64,000 nucleotides of DNA, taken from Acridotheres tristis (lineage: Eukaryota; Chordata; Aves; Passeriformes; Sturnidae). The DNA is taken from contig CM072885.1 of the NCBI GenBank assembly GCA_037013685.1, forward strand, positions 70,473,785-70,537,784. The letters are read 5' to 3'. The notes under the pieces are model-generated. The model saw only the letters and a program-made list of their open reading frames with translations. It was not told the origin of the DNA and did no database searches. A program made the translations under genes and the position numbers. Shown one piece after another: positions 1 through 13,600 of this stretch. Position 1 is the stretch's first letter; each line of letters opens with the position of its first letter.

Positions 1-2170
1 CTAGCAGATGGTGTGTGTGTGTTTCCTAATGCAGTGCCTTGTATGAGTGTAGTTGTCATAATTAAATAATAACTCCCAACACCAGCTCGTGTAACAGGAG
101 AGCCAGGGCCATATTTCCCCTCGGAGGGAAAATATCAAACCCAGCCTGGAGGAGGAAGGAAATAAGGAAATAATACCCACAGCACCCCATCCCCTCCACT
201 CAGGGAGAAAACAACCTCTGCTGCATGTGGCCAGCCTGTTTATAAAGGTAAATAAAAACCTCTCTGCCCCCAAACTGGCAGAAAACAGGGTGCCAACACA
301 TCTGAGGTTAAGTGATCTATCATTATGGAAGAGGAATCTTATATATTTGGGGTTTTCCCTGCTTTTCATGGTTGTCCTCCTGATGGAGGAATTGTGGACA
401 TCTGCAGGAGAAGTGCCTGTGAGATGAGGCAATTTACAGTTCTCGTCTTCTTAAGATAAATGCAACGGCTGCTTGTTATATTCCTTTATGGATAGAAGAC
501 AGAATGATGGGTCTCTGCAGATATTCTTTCTTTCCTTGGCTTAGGGAGAGAATTAAGTTGTTGATTACGCCCAGCAAGAAACATCACTGGATGTGTGGAG
601 GACAAATGTGACTTATTTTAAGGGGACGAGTTTAGCAATTCCACTATTATCCTTCACTTTGCTGTAAAAAAAAAAAAAGAAAAAAAATCCTTTTGCTAGA
701 GATACTATAAATGACTTGAACAGATGAAAGCCTTTCTTTCAGACTAGGAATTAGAATGTGAAATCCAGAAAAGCATCTTTCGAATTTGAGTGTGCAAGTT
801 AAACAGGAAGGAGCTGGAGCTATTTGCCTCTTTTGTGTGAAGAAGCACAAGGGCCCCTTGGCTCCTGTTTCCCGTGGCCAGGCACTGCTCTGTCCCCAGC
901 TGCTCCTGCCCCAGCAAGTCACATTTCCAGCTAAGCAGGCTTGGGAGTGCAGGGGCTGTGGACAACACCTCCTGCATCTTCCTCTTCTGTAAGATGGGAC
1001 AGTAATAGCTGATCTTTCATTCTCTTCTCTTTCAGCTTCAGGGAACTAAGAATTCAGAACAGGAGTTGGCTGTAAGCTTTGCAAAGGGAATCCACTTCTT
1101 AACAAACAAATCACTCCTCCTCTAGCTTCGGGATGCTAATATCCTTTCTTTTGGCTTGAAAAGTGGAAGACATCATTTTCTAGAACGCATAGATGACTAA
1201 CTCGGTATTTTATTTCATGCTATGATCATTTTGCTTCACATATGTGAGAAAGAAAGAAAAATTCCACCTTTAAATTTCACATCGTGTCCTCTAATTAAAA
1301 GGCAAGGTGAACTATTGCCACAGGAAGCCCATAAAGACAACAAACTCACTTTTAATTTTTTTCCCAAAGTTTACATTACCATAAATATTCATGCCATACT
1401 CCCTTCACAGTGTAACTGCTAGAGAACACACTATAATCTGTTTAAGAAGAACATGAATCAGACTGATAAAAATAATTGGTTGGATTTTTCTTTTAATTTT
1501 TTTTAATGTTTTAAATAAAGCTGTCAAAGGTTCCTGTGGTAATGAAGAGCTTTGTTGTTATGACAACTGCCTATTCCTCTTCCTTTGAAGAAGTCTGCAA
1601 TTTGATAGGTAAAAGCATCAGGAATAATTAAAAAAAAAAAAGAAGTAAATGAAGAAAAACATCTGTTAGGACAAATCCCCACCCAAAATCTTAGCAATCA
1701 TGTCATTAGTGAAGTGACAATCTTCACATCAGCAAGCACAGGGGTGCTCAGCAGCTGCTGGGGGTTTGGGTAACCCCAGAAAGCTCCTCTCTTTGTCAGG
1801 GGCACACATGTCATTCGTGTGACTCTTTCTCTTCCTCTCCAAAGTCTATTCTTATAACAAAAAAAAAAAAAAAAAAAAGAAGGTCCTTTCAGAAGTTAAT
1901 TCTGCTGCTTCTAATAATTTATTCAATAAAGCAGCCCCCATTTGAAACACGGCCCCTGAGTTTTCAGTTTCAGAACGTCCTGCAACACCCCCTGTCCTGC
2001 CCTGGTGGGATGGAGCAGGGCAGAGGCAGAGCTCCCCTTTGGGAGAGCCCTGGGGAGAAGCTGAGGCAGAGCCCGGAGCAGTGGCCACGGCCACAGAGAC
2101 AGTCCCATGGCTGTGAGACCCCTGTGACAGCAGCTGGGGCTGTCCCACTGTGGGGACTGTGAGCAGGCAG
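1..2170. other. Intergenic sequence, no gene seen
   Basis: AT-rich unique-looking sequence. Open frames are short and none resembles a known protein. Simple features are an A-rich tract near 666-687 and a run of 20 A at 1859-1878. No CR1 or LTR was recognised. Confidence 0.6.
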
Positions 2171-4478
2171 CCACTCACACAGGGGTGGTGACACACAGGG
2201 GGGTGACACTCACACAGGGTGGTGACACACAGGGGGGTGACACTCACACAGGGGGGTGACACTCACACAGGGGTGGTGACACACAGGGGGGTGACACTCA
2301 CACCGGGGTGGTGACAGCCACACAGGGGTGGTGACAATCACACAGTAGTGGTGACACTCACACAGGGTGGTGACACTCACACAGGAGTGGTGACAGCCAC
2401 ACAGGAGTGGTGACAATCACATGGGAGTGGTGACAATCACATAGGAGTGGTGACACTCACACAGGGGTGGTGACAATCACATAGGAGTGGTGACACTCAC
2501 ACAGGGGTGGTGACAATCACACAGTAGTAGTGACACACACATTGGTGGTAGTGGTGACACACAGTGGTGGTGACAGCCACACACACACAGGGGTGGTGAC
2601 ACTCACACAGGGGTGGTGACATTCAGAGGGGGGTGGTGACACTCAAATAGGGGTGGTAACAACCACACACACACACAGGGGTGGTGACACACACAGGAGT
2701 GGACACAATCACACAGGGGTGGTGACAGCCACACACACATAGTGGTGCTGGTGACACTTACAGAGTGATGGTGACAGCCATGCACACACAGTGGTGGTGG
2801 TGGTGGTGACACTAACAAAGTGGTGGTGACACAGTGGGTAACAGCCACACACACACAGGGGTGGTGACACACAGTGGTGATGGTGACAGTCACACACACA
2901 ATGGTGACAGTCACACACACACTCAGTGGTGACAGTTACACACACACAGTGGTGACAGTCACACACACACAATGGTGACAGTCACACGCACTCAGTGGTG
3001 ACAGTCACACACACACAATGGTGACAGTCACACACACACAGTGGTGGTAGTGACAGTCACACACACACAGTGGTGACAGTCACACACACACAGTGGTGGT
3101 AGTGACAGTCACACACACACAGTGGTGACAGTCACACACACACACACAGTGGTGACAGTCACACACACACAATGGTGACAGTCACACACACAGTGGTGAC
3201 AGTCACACACACTCAGTGGTGACAGTCACACACAGTGGTGGTGGCAGTCACACACACAATGGTGACAGTCACACACACAATGGTGACAGTCACACACACA
3301 GTGGTGACAGTCACACACACACAGTGGTGACAGTCACACACACACAATGGTGACAGTCACACACAGAGTGGTGACAGTTACACACACACAATGGTGACAG
3401 TCACACACACAGTGGTGACAGTCACACACACACAGTGGTGACAGTCACGCACAGTGGTGACAGTTACACACACACAGTGGTGACAGTCACACACACACAC
3501 ACAGTGGTGACAGTCACACACACAATGGTGACAGTCACACACACTCAGTGGTGACAGTCACACACACACAGTGGTGACAGTCACACACACAATGGTGACA
3601 GTCACACACACACAGTGGTGACAGTCACACACACAGTGGTGACAGTCACACACACAATGGTGACAGTCACACACACTCAGTGGTGACAGTCACACACAGT
3701 GGTGGTGGCAGTCACACACACAATGGTGACAGTCACACACACTCAGTGGTGACAGTCACACACACACAGTGGTGACAGTCACACACACAATGGTGACAGT
3801 CACACACACACAGTGGTGACAGTCACACACACACAATGGTGACAGTCACACACAGAGTGGTGACAGTTACACACACACAATGGTGACAGTCACACACACA
3901 CACACAGTGGTGACAGTCACACACACACAATGGTGACAGTCACACACACACAGTGGTGACAGTCACACACACAGAGTGGTGGTAGTGACAGTTACACACA
4001 CAAAATGGTGACAGTCACACACACTCAGTGGTGACAGTCACACACACAGTGGTGACAGTCACACACACACAGTGGTGACAGTCACACACACAGTGGTGAC
4101 AGTCACACACAGTGGTGGTGGCAGTCACACACACAAAATGGTGACAGTCACACACACACAATGGTGACAGTCACACACAGTGGTGGTGGCAGTCACACAC
4201 ACAAAATGGTGACAGTCACACGCACTCAGTGGTGACAGTCACACACAATGGTGACAGTCACACGCACTCAGTGGTGACAGTCACACACACACACACAATG
4301 GTGACAGTCACACACACACAATGGTGACAGTCACACGCACTCAGTGGTGACAGTCACACACACACAATGGTGACAGTCACACACACTCAGTGGTGACAGT
4401 CACACGCACTCAGTGGTGACAGTCACACACAATGCTGACAGTCACACACACTCAGTGGTGACAGTCACACACACAATA
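2171..4478. repeat. 2.3 kb minisatellite based on GTGACAGTCAC(AC)n
   Basis: This is a tandem array of imperfect units about 18-26 bp long. In the left part (to about 2875) units read GGTGACACTCACACAGGGGT, with GACAGCCACA and GACAATCACA variants. In the right part they read GGTGACAGTCACACACACAGT or ...AAT. The length varies mainly through the number of AC steps. Each right-part unit contains the near-perfect palindrome GTGAC-A-GTCAC. Cysteine/histidine/valine-rich minus-strand frames across the left part are products of the repeat and not genes. Array length will probably differ between individuals and between assemblies. Confidence 0.95.
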
Positions 4479-6077
4479 GTCCTTGAGACACTTCCATCAC
4501 AATCGTTCCCGCTGCCTGGGATTTCTGTGAGATGCTCGGGGAAAGCACACCATCAGAACTGCTGAAAACTTGGGAAAGCTTCCCCCAAAATTATTTTTTT
4601 TCGCCATTCATTGACATCTCCTGGGTTGTCCTTCCCAGGAGACACGTGACTGTCACATTTTAGTCATTTCTTATCTCTGATAATTAGTCTGCTCCACTTT
4701 GCAAACTGTGAGACTTAACCCCGTGGATGCAATGTGACAGAAGGGATACAAACACACGCTCCTGGCTCTGTAGTGCTAATAAACCAAGAGTTTGGCAATA
4801 AGTTATAATGATCCATGCTGCTTGGAGGCTGGAATTGGGAGTGCCAACATTCCTGCTGTGCTTCTGACTTCATGAGAAATAGGACACTTTGCAGTAATTT
4901 CAGTTTCTTTGCATGCCAGCTCGCTTTGCCAGGCACACCATGGTCTCATTTTGCTGTTCTTTGTGGCACACTCTGCTCTCCATTTCTCCATCCTCTTGGA
5001 AATAATCCAGGGCTTTTAAGCAGCAAAATTTTAACCACTGTCTTGCCTCGCCACTGACATTGAAGAACATGCATCTTTCACAAAGTCCTTTCTTAACATC
5101 TCTGCGTTCCTCATTTATTCAGCCAAGATACCCCTTCTGAAAGTGAAAATTTCAACATCCCTGTCAGGAAAGGTTCTTGATTGCTGCCTTTTTCAATACA
5201 GAGAGATTTCTGACATTCCAGAGAAGACAATCACGCTAAGAAATGGCAGGATTTGGAAATAAAAGCATTATTTCAGATGGTACAACTCCAGACTTTTCTG
5301 AAGGTGCTGTAGGAGTCTATGTTAGCTTAAAAAAAAAAAACAAACAAGAAAATCCCCCCGAATTTTCTTCTTTAGGCCACAAATAGCTGGAATTCCCAAG
5401 TTAAGGACGTCTAAATCGGCAGGCTGGGCACTAGGTGGTGCTAGGACAGTGGTTTGTCAGGAAATTAAATCGGAAAATTCTGGGTGGAAGAGCACAGTAG
5501 GTTGCAAATGGTTACTTGCCAATGAAGCATTTGCTGTGGTACAGCTAATCCATTACTATCCGTGTGTTAGGCTAACCCACCTGACTGGACACTATTAGCT
5601 GGCAGCAGGAACACCTAATGCTGCCTTTTGCCAAACCTTGCTTCCCGTGCATCTGCAAGCTGTCAGAGGCACAGCGCTCCTTTCACAAATCTGTCATCCT
5701 TCCCCTCCTTCTCCCATCTCCTCACGGGAGGAGAGCAGCCCGGCTGCCTCTGGAATGAAGAGACAAAGATGCTCAAGAAGTTTTCCTGGGCTGGCCCTGA
5801 TGCTCAGCTGGGAGGGAGGCAAGTGAGCTGGATCACTACATGGTCACCTCCTCACCTCCTGCTCATCCCGTTTCTTTTTGGGTGGTTGTGCACCTGGGTG
5901 TGCCTGGGAGCTGATTTGGTTTTAAAACAACAATTTCCCACCGTGTCCCAGAGTTTCTGGTTTTTTTTTTTTCAGCTGGGCTGAGTCCCCCACCCAATCT
6001 GACACAAGGTCAACCCTGCTCACTGCAACTGGCCAGGAATGTGCAGCCAAAGCCACCCTGGCAATGAAGGTACCAGA

Positions 6078-6215
6078 AACCACAGAAACACAGAATAGTT
6101 TGGGTTGGAAGGGTTCCTTAAAAGTCACGTAGTCCAACCTGCCTGCCATGGGCCAGCACATCCTCAACCTGCTCAGAGCCACATCTGCCCTGGGCTGGAA
6201 TGTTTGCAGGGATGG
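6078..6215 (-). mobile_element. CR1 LINE fragment (3' end)
   Basis: The sequence cacagaatagtttgggttgg followed by AAGGGTTCCTTAAAAGTCACGTAGTCCAACCTGCCTGCCATGGG matches the antisense of the 3' end of avian CR1. The CAGAAT at the left edge is a remnant of the ATTCTRTG terminal repeat, so the element runs on the minus strand with its 3' end at low coordinates. Similarity fades after about 6200. It is a 5'-truncated, non-coding copy. Confidence 0.75.
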
Positions 6216-7549
6216 TTGGGAGTGGGCAGGACTCAGCTCTGCTCTCTGCAGCCTGGCTCAGTGCCCCACGAGCTCCCTGGTTCCTCCACAGACACGGCAC
6301 ACACCCTCCTGGCACTGGCTGGATTTTTGGGGTCCCTTTGGGATCCCTGAGGCTGCTTCTGCAGCCCTCAGTGACAGAGCACGTTCCCCAGCCTTGCCCA
6401 GATGGAATTTTGGCTCGTGGGGAGCTCTCAGACCAGCAGGGTATAGAGACCAGCATATGCAGAGAGGCACAAATCCATCGTTTATTCTATGAAGGCATCC
6501 GATCTAGAATATACCATGGTTATTGTTTTACAGGGGTTTTATATCTTTTGAGGGTTTTACAGTTTGCACCAATTACCAAGGGAATTCTACTTTCTAACCC
6601 ATCCCTGAGGGATTTTACATTCAAAGCTGGCCTATGGATACTAAAAGAGAATGAACCACAAATATTGAAGATAGATAAGAGGGTCTAAAATTTGGGGAAG
6701 CTGGATTCCTTTTTGCATTCGTCATTTCACATGCCATTTCTTATCTCTAAGCTCTGGTTTTCCGAGGAGCTTGTTCTGAGGATGCAAGGAGCCTGACCAA
6801 GTCATGCTGAGGAGTGCTGGGAGTGAATCTGGTGACAAGAGGAATAAATAACACTTAGAAACCAATTAGTGGGGAAGTCTTGCCTCCTCTGATGTGGTTT
6901 TGACACCCAGCTAAAGTGTTTCTCCTCACTTACACGGGTGACAGAGCCCTCACCACACTCTGCTCACCCCTCTCCCCCAGCCCCCAGGCAAACCTCACCC
7001 CCTTATTTACAGACAGCAAATTTCCATTAATTCCCTGGGGTCAGTCAGGTGCAAACTGGACATAACTTGGCCATATAATAAATATAGTCAGAGATAAAGA
7101 AGAGTTTGAAAGAATAAATCATGTAGTCTTAGTGCATTGGCTGAACAATTAAGGGACCCCAATTGTTTTTCATGTTTAAAGTCGCTTCCAAACTACAGCA
7201 ATTATGTTGTCTCTGCTGCAGCCTAAACCCTTTTACCCAAATATTGTGGAAGTAAATGGGCCCCTGCATTTGGTGCCTTCTCTTGTCAGAAAAGCTGTTT
7301 GGAAAATTGGGACCAGTTTAACGCAAATTAAGAAAAAACAAACCTAAAACACCATCAAAAAAGCAAAGCAAGCCTTAAAGAATAAAATGCACTTTCAGAA
7401 TAACTAACAGCACGCAGCAAATAAACACTCTTGTGAGAAGTGCAGTAAGCCTAGAGCTGATACCTGGCTTAAGGCACCACTGCAAGGCCTATTCCCATTA
7501 ACAAGAAATGAATTACAATGCATGATACACAAAGCATGGAGCTTGTTAT

Positions 7550-7667
7550 TTTCTTATTATTTTGGGGTTTTTTGTGGTTTTATTTTGTTTTTTTTGTTTT
7601 GTTTTGTTTTTTGTTTGGTTGGTTGGTTTTTTGTTTCTTTTGTTTGTTTGTTTGTTTTATTTTTTAA
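7550..7667. repeat. T/G-rich low-complexity tract
   Basis: The tract is almost entirely T and G on the plus strand, with TTTTG and TTTG steps (gttttgttttgttttttgtt; tttgtttgtttgtttgtttt). It explains the phenylalanine-rich open frame there, which is not a gene. Confidence 0.85.
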
Positions 7668-10600
7668 TGCCAAAGCACCACTTCATGGCAACCAGAAAGG
7701 TTTGAATGGGTAAGAATGCTCCCATTTCTGTATTTATCTGGAATGAAATACCTAGTCTGGAGCAAGCAAGCAAAGATTTGAAAGAACAAGGGTTGTAAAC
7801 ATAAGATTGCTCTGGACACACTTTTGAGTCCAAGATTTTCCTCAAGACATTTCCTAAGTAGCCTACAGCTGTGCTGGGGCAGAGTGGGAAGTCCTGAAAC
7901 CTCAGCATTGCAGAATAATGGTGTCACCCAGCAAAGGCAAACACTGCATTTAGCACTGCTGACCTTTTGGTGCTTGTGCTGTGCACTCCCATCCCATCCC
8001 ATCCTCCTCCATCTGGTACCTGTGGAAAGACAAACATCCTTCAGCAGATGGGGCAGGTTCTGGGATGTGGCATCAGGCTGAGCCCATCCTGTCCCAGTTA
8101 ACCAGTAACTCAGTGTGGGCTGGGGGTTACAGTGGCTCTGTGAGCACCTTTCTGGGTAATTCTTGCCTTTCCCTACTCCACTCGTGCTCTGTATTCAGGG
8201 ATCTTTCACAAGACAATAAAAGTGAATTAAAAGACCCAACAAACAACAGTGACTTTGTGGCTATTTTATTATCCAAATAAGCAGTCCCTGATGACCATCT
8301 TGTTAATGCACACTTATAAAATATATCAGCCCTGCTTGGTGGATGTAAAATTAACACAGAGATTTGTGGGTTCTGGCAGTTGCTTCTTGCTCAGCAATGC
8401 TCGTGCATCTTGTCACAAATATAAAATGTAGATTTTTTTTTTCTTTTTTTAAAAAATAAATATACAAATATTTCCAGCTTGGCAAAGTGATTAAAGACAG
8501 AGTATATCCATCTTCAGCTATTCAAAGGTATAAAAATGATAAAGGGAAAATATTAGCAATAATTCACAAGGGGATGGGTCAGAAGACCCAGATATGATTA
8601 TGGATTTTAGCCTTTGAGAAAAAAAGAAAAAAAAATGTCTAGCCTGAAAAGTACTGGTCACCTGTGGCCTCTCAAGCCACCATATCACTTTTTAATTTCT
8701 TTTTTCTCTTTTGCCAGAGTTGGGATTAAAAGCTTGGGAGATGATGTTTCTTGTTTGGACTCAGATGTTTATTAATTCCTATCTATATTACACTTGTAGC
8801 TAACAAGCTAAAAATGGCAAAATGACAATTTATCTCTCTCATTACAAGGTCTTTTAAACCTAAACTGTCCAATTAAGAACTTACACCTGAATTATTTTTA
8901 CTTTTGACCCAATAACCAAACACCTGTGACTCGCAGAGTGGCATTTTTTATTTAATTACAAAGGCATCACTTAGAGCCATGAAGAAGAAGGTGAAGAGGA
9001 AAGAAAGCTCTGCCCTAAAACCTCCATTTTACTCTGCATGTATTGCTATATTTTAAAACCCCACATTCTAGAATTTTCACTATGTGGTATTACACACTCC
9101 TATTCAAACTACACACCAGTGATTCGAGCTCTGTAATTCAATTTTTGAAGCCTTCTCTATGGCCTCAGGTCAAGTGCAGTGTTCTTTTGGGGGTCAGTGC
9201 TTGTCAGCACGGGAAGTTCAAAAACTCCAATTTTCCAGGGTCCCAACGTGTCCCACTGGTGCCTGATGGAGAAGAGGGGGGAGCAGAGCACACAGACAGG
9301 AGCAGGCTGCTGCTTCTGCCGGGGTGAAAGTGCTGCTGTGAGGACAGAACTGCTGTAAAACCCTCAGGTTAGTCCCAGAGAGAGAGAGAACAAAGATAAT
9401 GACACAAACCATTAATAGCATTTGAGTTCCTTTTGGGAATGACCAGTGAAATCAATGCAACTGCAGCTGCTGAACATCAGCAGAGCAAAACCTCAGGGCA
9501 CCACGTGTGGCTCCTGGGGCCACAGAGGAGTCCCTGGAAATGCACTCAGTGCTGCTCCAGCCAGCCTGCAGCGTGCATTCCCTGCAACACACGGGCTTGC
9601 AGCAGGTGAGTCTGGCCTGGGCAGGGAGGGAAAACAGCATCCCCTGAACAGCTCCTTGGAGAGCCTCTCCTAAATGCTGCAATTCCTGCCTGTTCTCTGC
9701 CTCTCCTTCAGTGAAAGAGCTCAACTGTGCTGCCATTCCAGGGGATATTTATTAGACAACGTGCAGCAAATCACTTCCATTGCAGCAACCAAAGGCAAAG
9801 CCTCGAATGATGCAAAGATCTTTCAAGTTTACTTGCAGAGGAGGAGAAAGTGAGTGGGAATTCAGTTTTGTTCTTGGCATCCTGTCATCCCTCACCATCC
9901 AAAGGGCTTCAAGGACCCCCACAGGTTAACACCAAGCCAGGAGACAGCAAAAGATGATCAGACAACAACTGCAGGAACATCTGCTTAAAGGAGCTTTTCA
10001 TTTCACCGGGTGACAGAGCCATTATGCTAATTGAAACAATGCCTGTGTCTGCTCCTGCCTTTTCCAACCACTAAAGATTCATTTTTTCCACGCAGGCACA
10101 ATAAAAATAAAGTCCTCCTCAAAAAGTGGAGCAATCACATCATTCAGACACATTCGTTTTCAGGAAAGGTAAACATGGCAGACAGAGCAGGGATGTGAGA
10201 GATTTGTTCCTGGGAAGTGGGGAAGGGGGCAAGAAAAATCATCACAGAGTTTGTCTTTCCACCAGGCCAATTTCCTCCAGCAGCCTGAATAAGCAATTGG
10301 CCACTAGCCAGCTGTGGTGAATTTGTCCCGTGTTTGCAAGATCAGTCAGTGAGCAAAGCTGTTTTCAGTTAATAAATATTTGATTTACAAGGTACAGTAA
10401 GTAATAAAATGGGAAGGGAGTTTAGCTGCTGGGAGATTTGTTTAGCACTTTAGTGGGGATAACTAACAACCAGCTTTGGTTGTTTTTTTTCTCTTTCACA
10501 TGGCCAATAGGCAACCAACTTTATCAGTCTTGCTGCATTACAACTGGTAGTGAGCAGAACTAACACACTGAGCAAAACAAGTGGACTGGGACATACACCA

Positions 10601-13600
10601 TGCCTTGACAGAAAAACAGCTGAAGGGAACACTCTTAGATTCTCCTTTCTTCTTCTCTGCAAGTAACCTGTGATAAATATTGCATTTCTCAGTATCATTG
10701 GGAAAAATCAAAACTGTTTGATCCTTTCCATATGATATAGGTAGCTATATATGAGAGGGAGAAGGATATAAAGTAGCAGGTACAGAACAGCCAGCAGCAT
10801 TTTATCAAAGGAGAAAAGACCCCAGAAGACACCAATCAGCAGACTACACCATCCTGGGTATTTTGGAGAGAGCTGGAAAACAAAGTGAGCACACACACAG
10901 AAAACAAGGAGAAGAAAAACATATGAAAGGGCTGTGCTTAAAAAACAACCCCAAACCAGCTATGAGAGAAGAGGTATTTTTTTTTGGTTTTTTTTCTTTT
11001 TTTCTCACATTTTAATTTCTTCCTAGAGTGCTGAAGCTCCGGGTGGGGATGTGGGGATGTGGGCAGGGCAGAGAGCGTGGGGAGGGCTGAGCACAGGTGA
11101 GCTCTGCACGCTGGAGGAGCACACACCTGTGTGCTGTCTGTGGTGCACAGCAGCCCTCCCTCCCTCCCTCCTGTGTGACAGTGGGCACATCACCGAGTCT
11201 GTCAGATCTCCAGTTCCCCCTGGAGAAACACTGGGAACACACTGACTCTCCTCCCCACCGCTCAGGCACATCAGGTTGTTTCGTGCAGGCGCTGAAAGGG
11301 AATTTTGAGTTGGGTTGCAGTGAGTGGAGACGTGCAGAATGTTATTGTCAGAGTTGTGGCTGCTCATTGCAGATCAAAGGCTCCAGCAGAAGAGTAACAG
11401 CCTCCTTCCAGAGGCTCAGAGCAGCAGAAAGGGTGTCCACACAGCCTCACCAGAAATACCATCAGCTGCTGATGTCTGGGATGCTGTCAGGAGATTCTTC
11501 CCAGTAACTACCAGTAGGACAGAACAAAGCAAAAAATTTTCTCTGTCGAGCAAAAAAATTCCTGAGAGTTCTAACTTCTCAGTCTCTACGACTTCACACT
11601 GTTTTGTGCTGCTTTACATTCGACCTCAGAGATATTCCAGGTTTTGCCTAGCAAGAACACAAAGCCAGGCCAGGACATCCTGCAGGGGAGGGACAGACCA
11701 CGGGTCTTTCAAAGCAGGGGCTGGAAAATCAGCCCTTTTGCCATTCCCTACCCCACTGAGGGGTCTCAGCACCTGGAGAGGTCAGCAAAAGGCATCTCTG
11801 GATATTCCCAGTGTGCCCTGGCAGGGGCTGAACAGCCCAGCTGAGTGACCCAGGAGCAGCCACGGAGCAAAGTCCGTGCTCACTTTCCTGCCAGCACAGA
11901 AAATCTGCCTTGAAATTCAGTCCCACGCTTCAGGAAAACTTCATGCCAGGAGTTTCATCAAAGCATATGCTTCTGCAAAAGAGCTTTAATGAATCAATGT
12001 TTCCTGACAAAAAATAGCTTTTGCCAGAAATCCGGTCCAGCTCCCCTATTCAGTTATCTATCTCTAAAGACCACAGTCCTCCATCTGCAAAACAAGGATA
12101 AGAATTTTACCTTATTTTTATGAAGCACATTAAGATCTAGGGGTGAGCAGCTCACAAAATAAAGAGCTATTAAAAACTGGTGCTTTCACAAACGGATCTG
12201 AGACTGCCTGGCTCTAATATCGGACAATGGTATTCAAATGGGCCAGACAAAGCAGCAATTCTGGCATGAAGAAACCCACATTACATTATTTTAAGATATG
12301 CAGTCATTCCCCTTCAATTGGAGTCCAAGGGTGATGCCAAGTGCTTTGGGGAAAGGAGGGAGCAGGCAGAGGCTGTATTTCTTTCATATGTGCTTTACTT
12401 TTTAATAGCTGTTGGGATACCTGTTAAACTAAACTGCAGTAGCTGTTTATTGGAATACCAGCAACATTATAAAACTGATCAGCTCCATTTCCAGAAGCAG
12501 GCTGTGCCTCTGTTTGTTTTTCTGTAGAGGAGGGACGTGTCCCAGAGGATCTCCCTTTGGGAACCCCTGTCTCAGCATGAAATGAGTAACACGATTTATG
12601 TAGACACTGCCAGCTTCTTTTCCTCCTCAGACAGAAAATGGCTTTATCTAGTCAGGTAATGTCACAATAAAGTGGTACAGTAGAAATTTCATCACTGAAT
12701 GGTCTAAAAGAGACAGATCACCCAATCTGTATTTCCACAGGCAAACAATGTGCTCTGCTCAAATGGCAACAAGCAGCAAAGAGAGAGGGGGAAAAAAACC
12801 CCAACCAACCACAATACCAAACTCCTAAAACACAGATTTTAAGCCAAATATTATCATGAGGGACCAATTACAGCATTATCAAAGTTGGATAAATAGGAAT
12901 GAGGACAATGCAACGTGCTGATTAGATTGAGAGAGTCTATTAGTCTTGCTTTTGGTGAGTTTTTCAAAGCAGTTCTTGATTTATCATCGGTTAAACCATC
13001 AGGGGTTGGGTTCAGAGGGCAGGGCTGGCAAGGCTCAGCTAACAGCACTCAGCAGGATGTAACACCTCTCAGCACACCTGCACCCACCCCACCTTTCCTC
13101 TGCAGCTCAGACTGGGGCTTGTCCCACTGTATTTGCAAATGCAGAGATTATTACAGAGATTATTAGCAGCGATTTTTTTTTAATAAAAAGGGAAACAGAA
13201 ACAAGTGGGTTTTTTTTTTTTGCTGCACCTCTTGCTTTAAGCACATTTTTCCTGAGTCAGAGTGGTAGGTACAAAGCTCCCTGCCCTGGCAATGTCCAGC
13301 AGTGTCACCAATGGTCACCACTTGCACCTAACCTGAAACACCTCATCTCTGTCATCAATAAAACACTCTCACTTGGATGTCTTCGTGTTTTTGAGTACCT
13401 GAATGCAAAACCTTAAAAAAAAAAACCCTACAGCCACGTTAAGTACATAATGCTTTTGTCACATCAGCGTCCTGAAGCCCCACTCATGCTTTCAGCATAA
13501 CAAGGTTTCTCAGCCTAAGAAAAGCCCCAGTGGATGTAGTTTTAGAGAAAAAAATACCATGTACACTGCAGCTGGTTTGAGCCACTTTTGCTCTGTCAAG

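Noticed and set aside
1852..2972. Minus-strand frames rich in Cys, His and Val (metal-binding look)
   Set aside because: They are produced by the GGTGAC(AC)n minisatellite read on the other strand.
2171..4478. CRISPR-like array
   Set aside because: There is no constant repeat with unique spacers; the whole unit is repetitive, length varies through AC steps, and the context is a vertebrate genome.
6118..6688. Open frames of 110-160 codons on both strands
   Set aside because: They cross a CR1 3' fragment, which is non-coding, and continue into unidentified sequence without family similarity.
11324..11848. 174-codon plus-strand open frame in a GC-richer region
   Set aside because: No recognisable domain, and other frames and the opposite strand are equally open; no conserved-looking splice sites.
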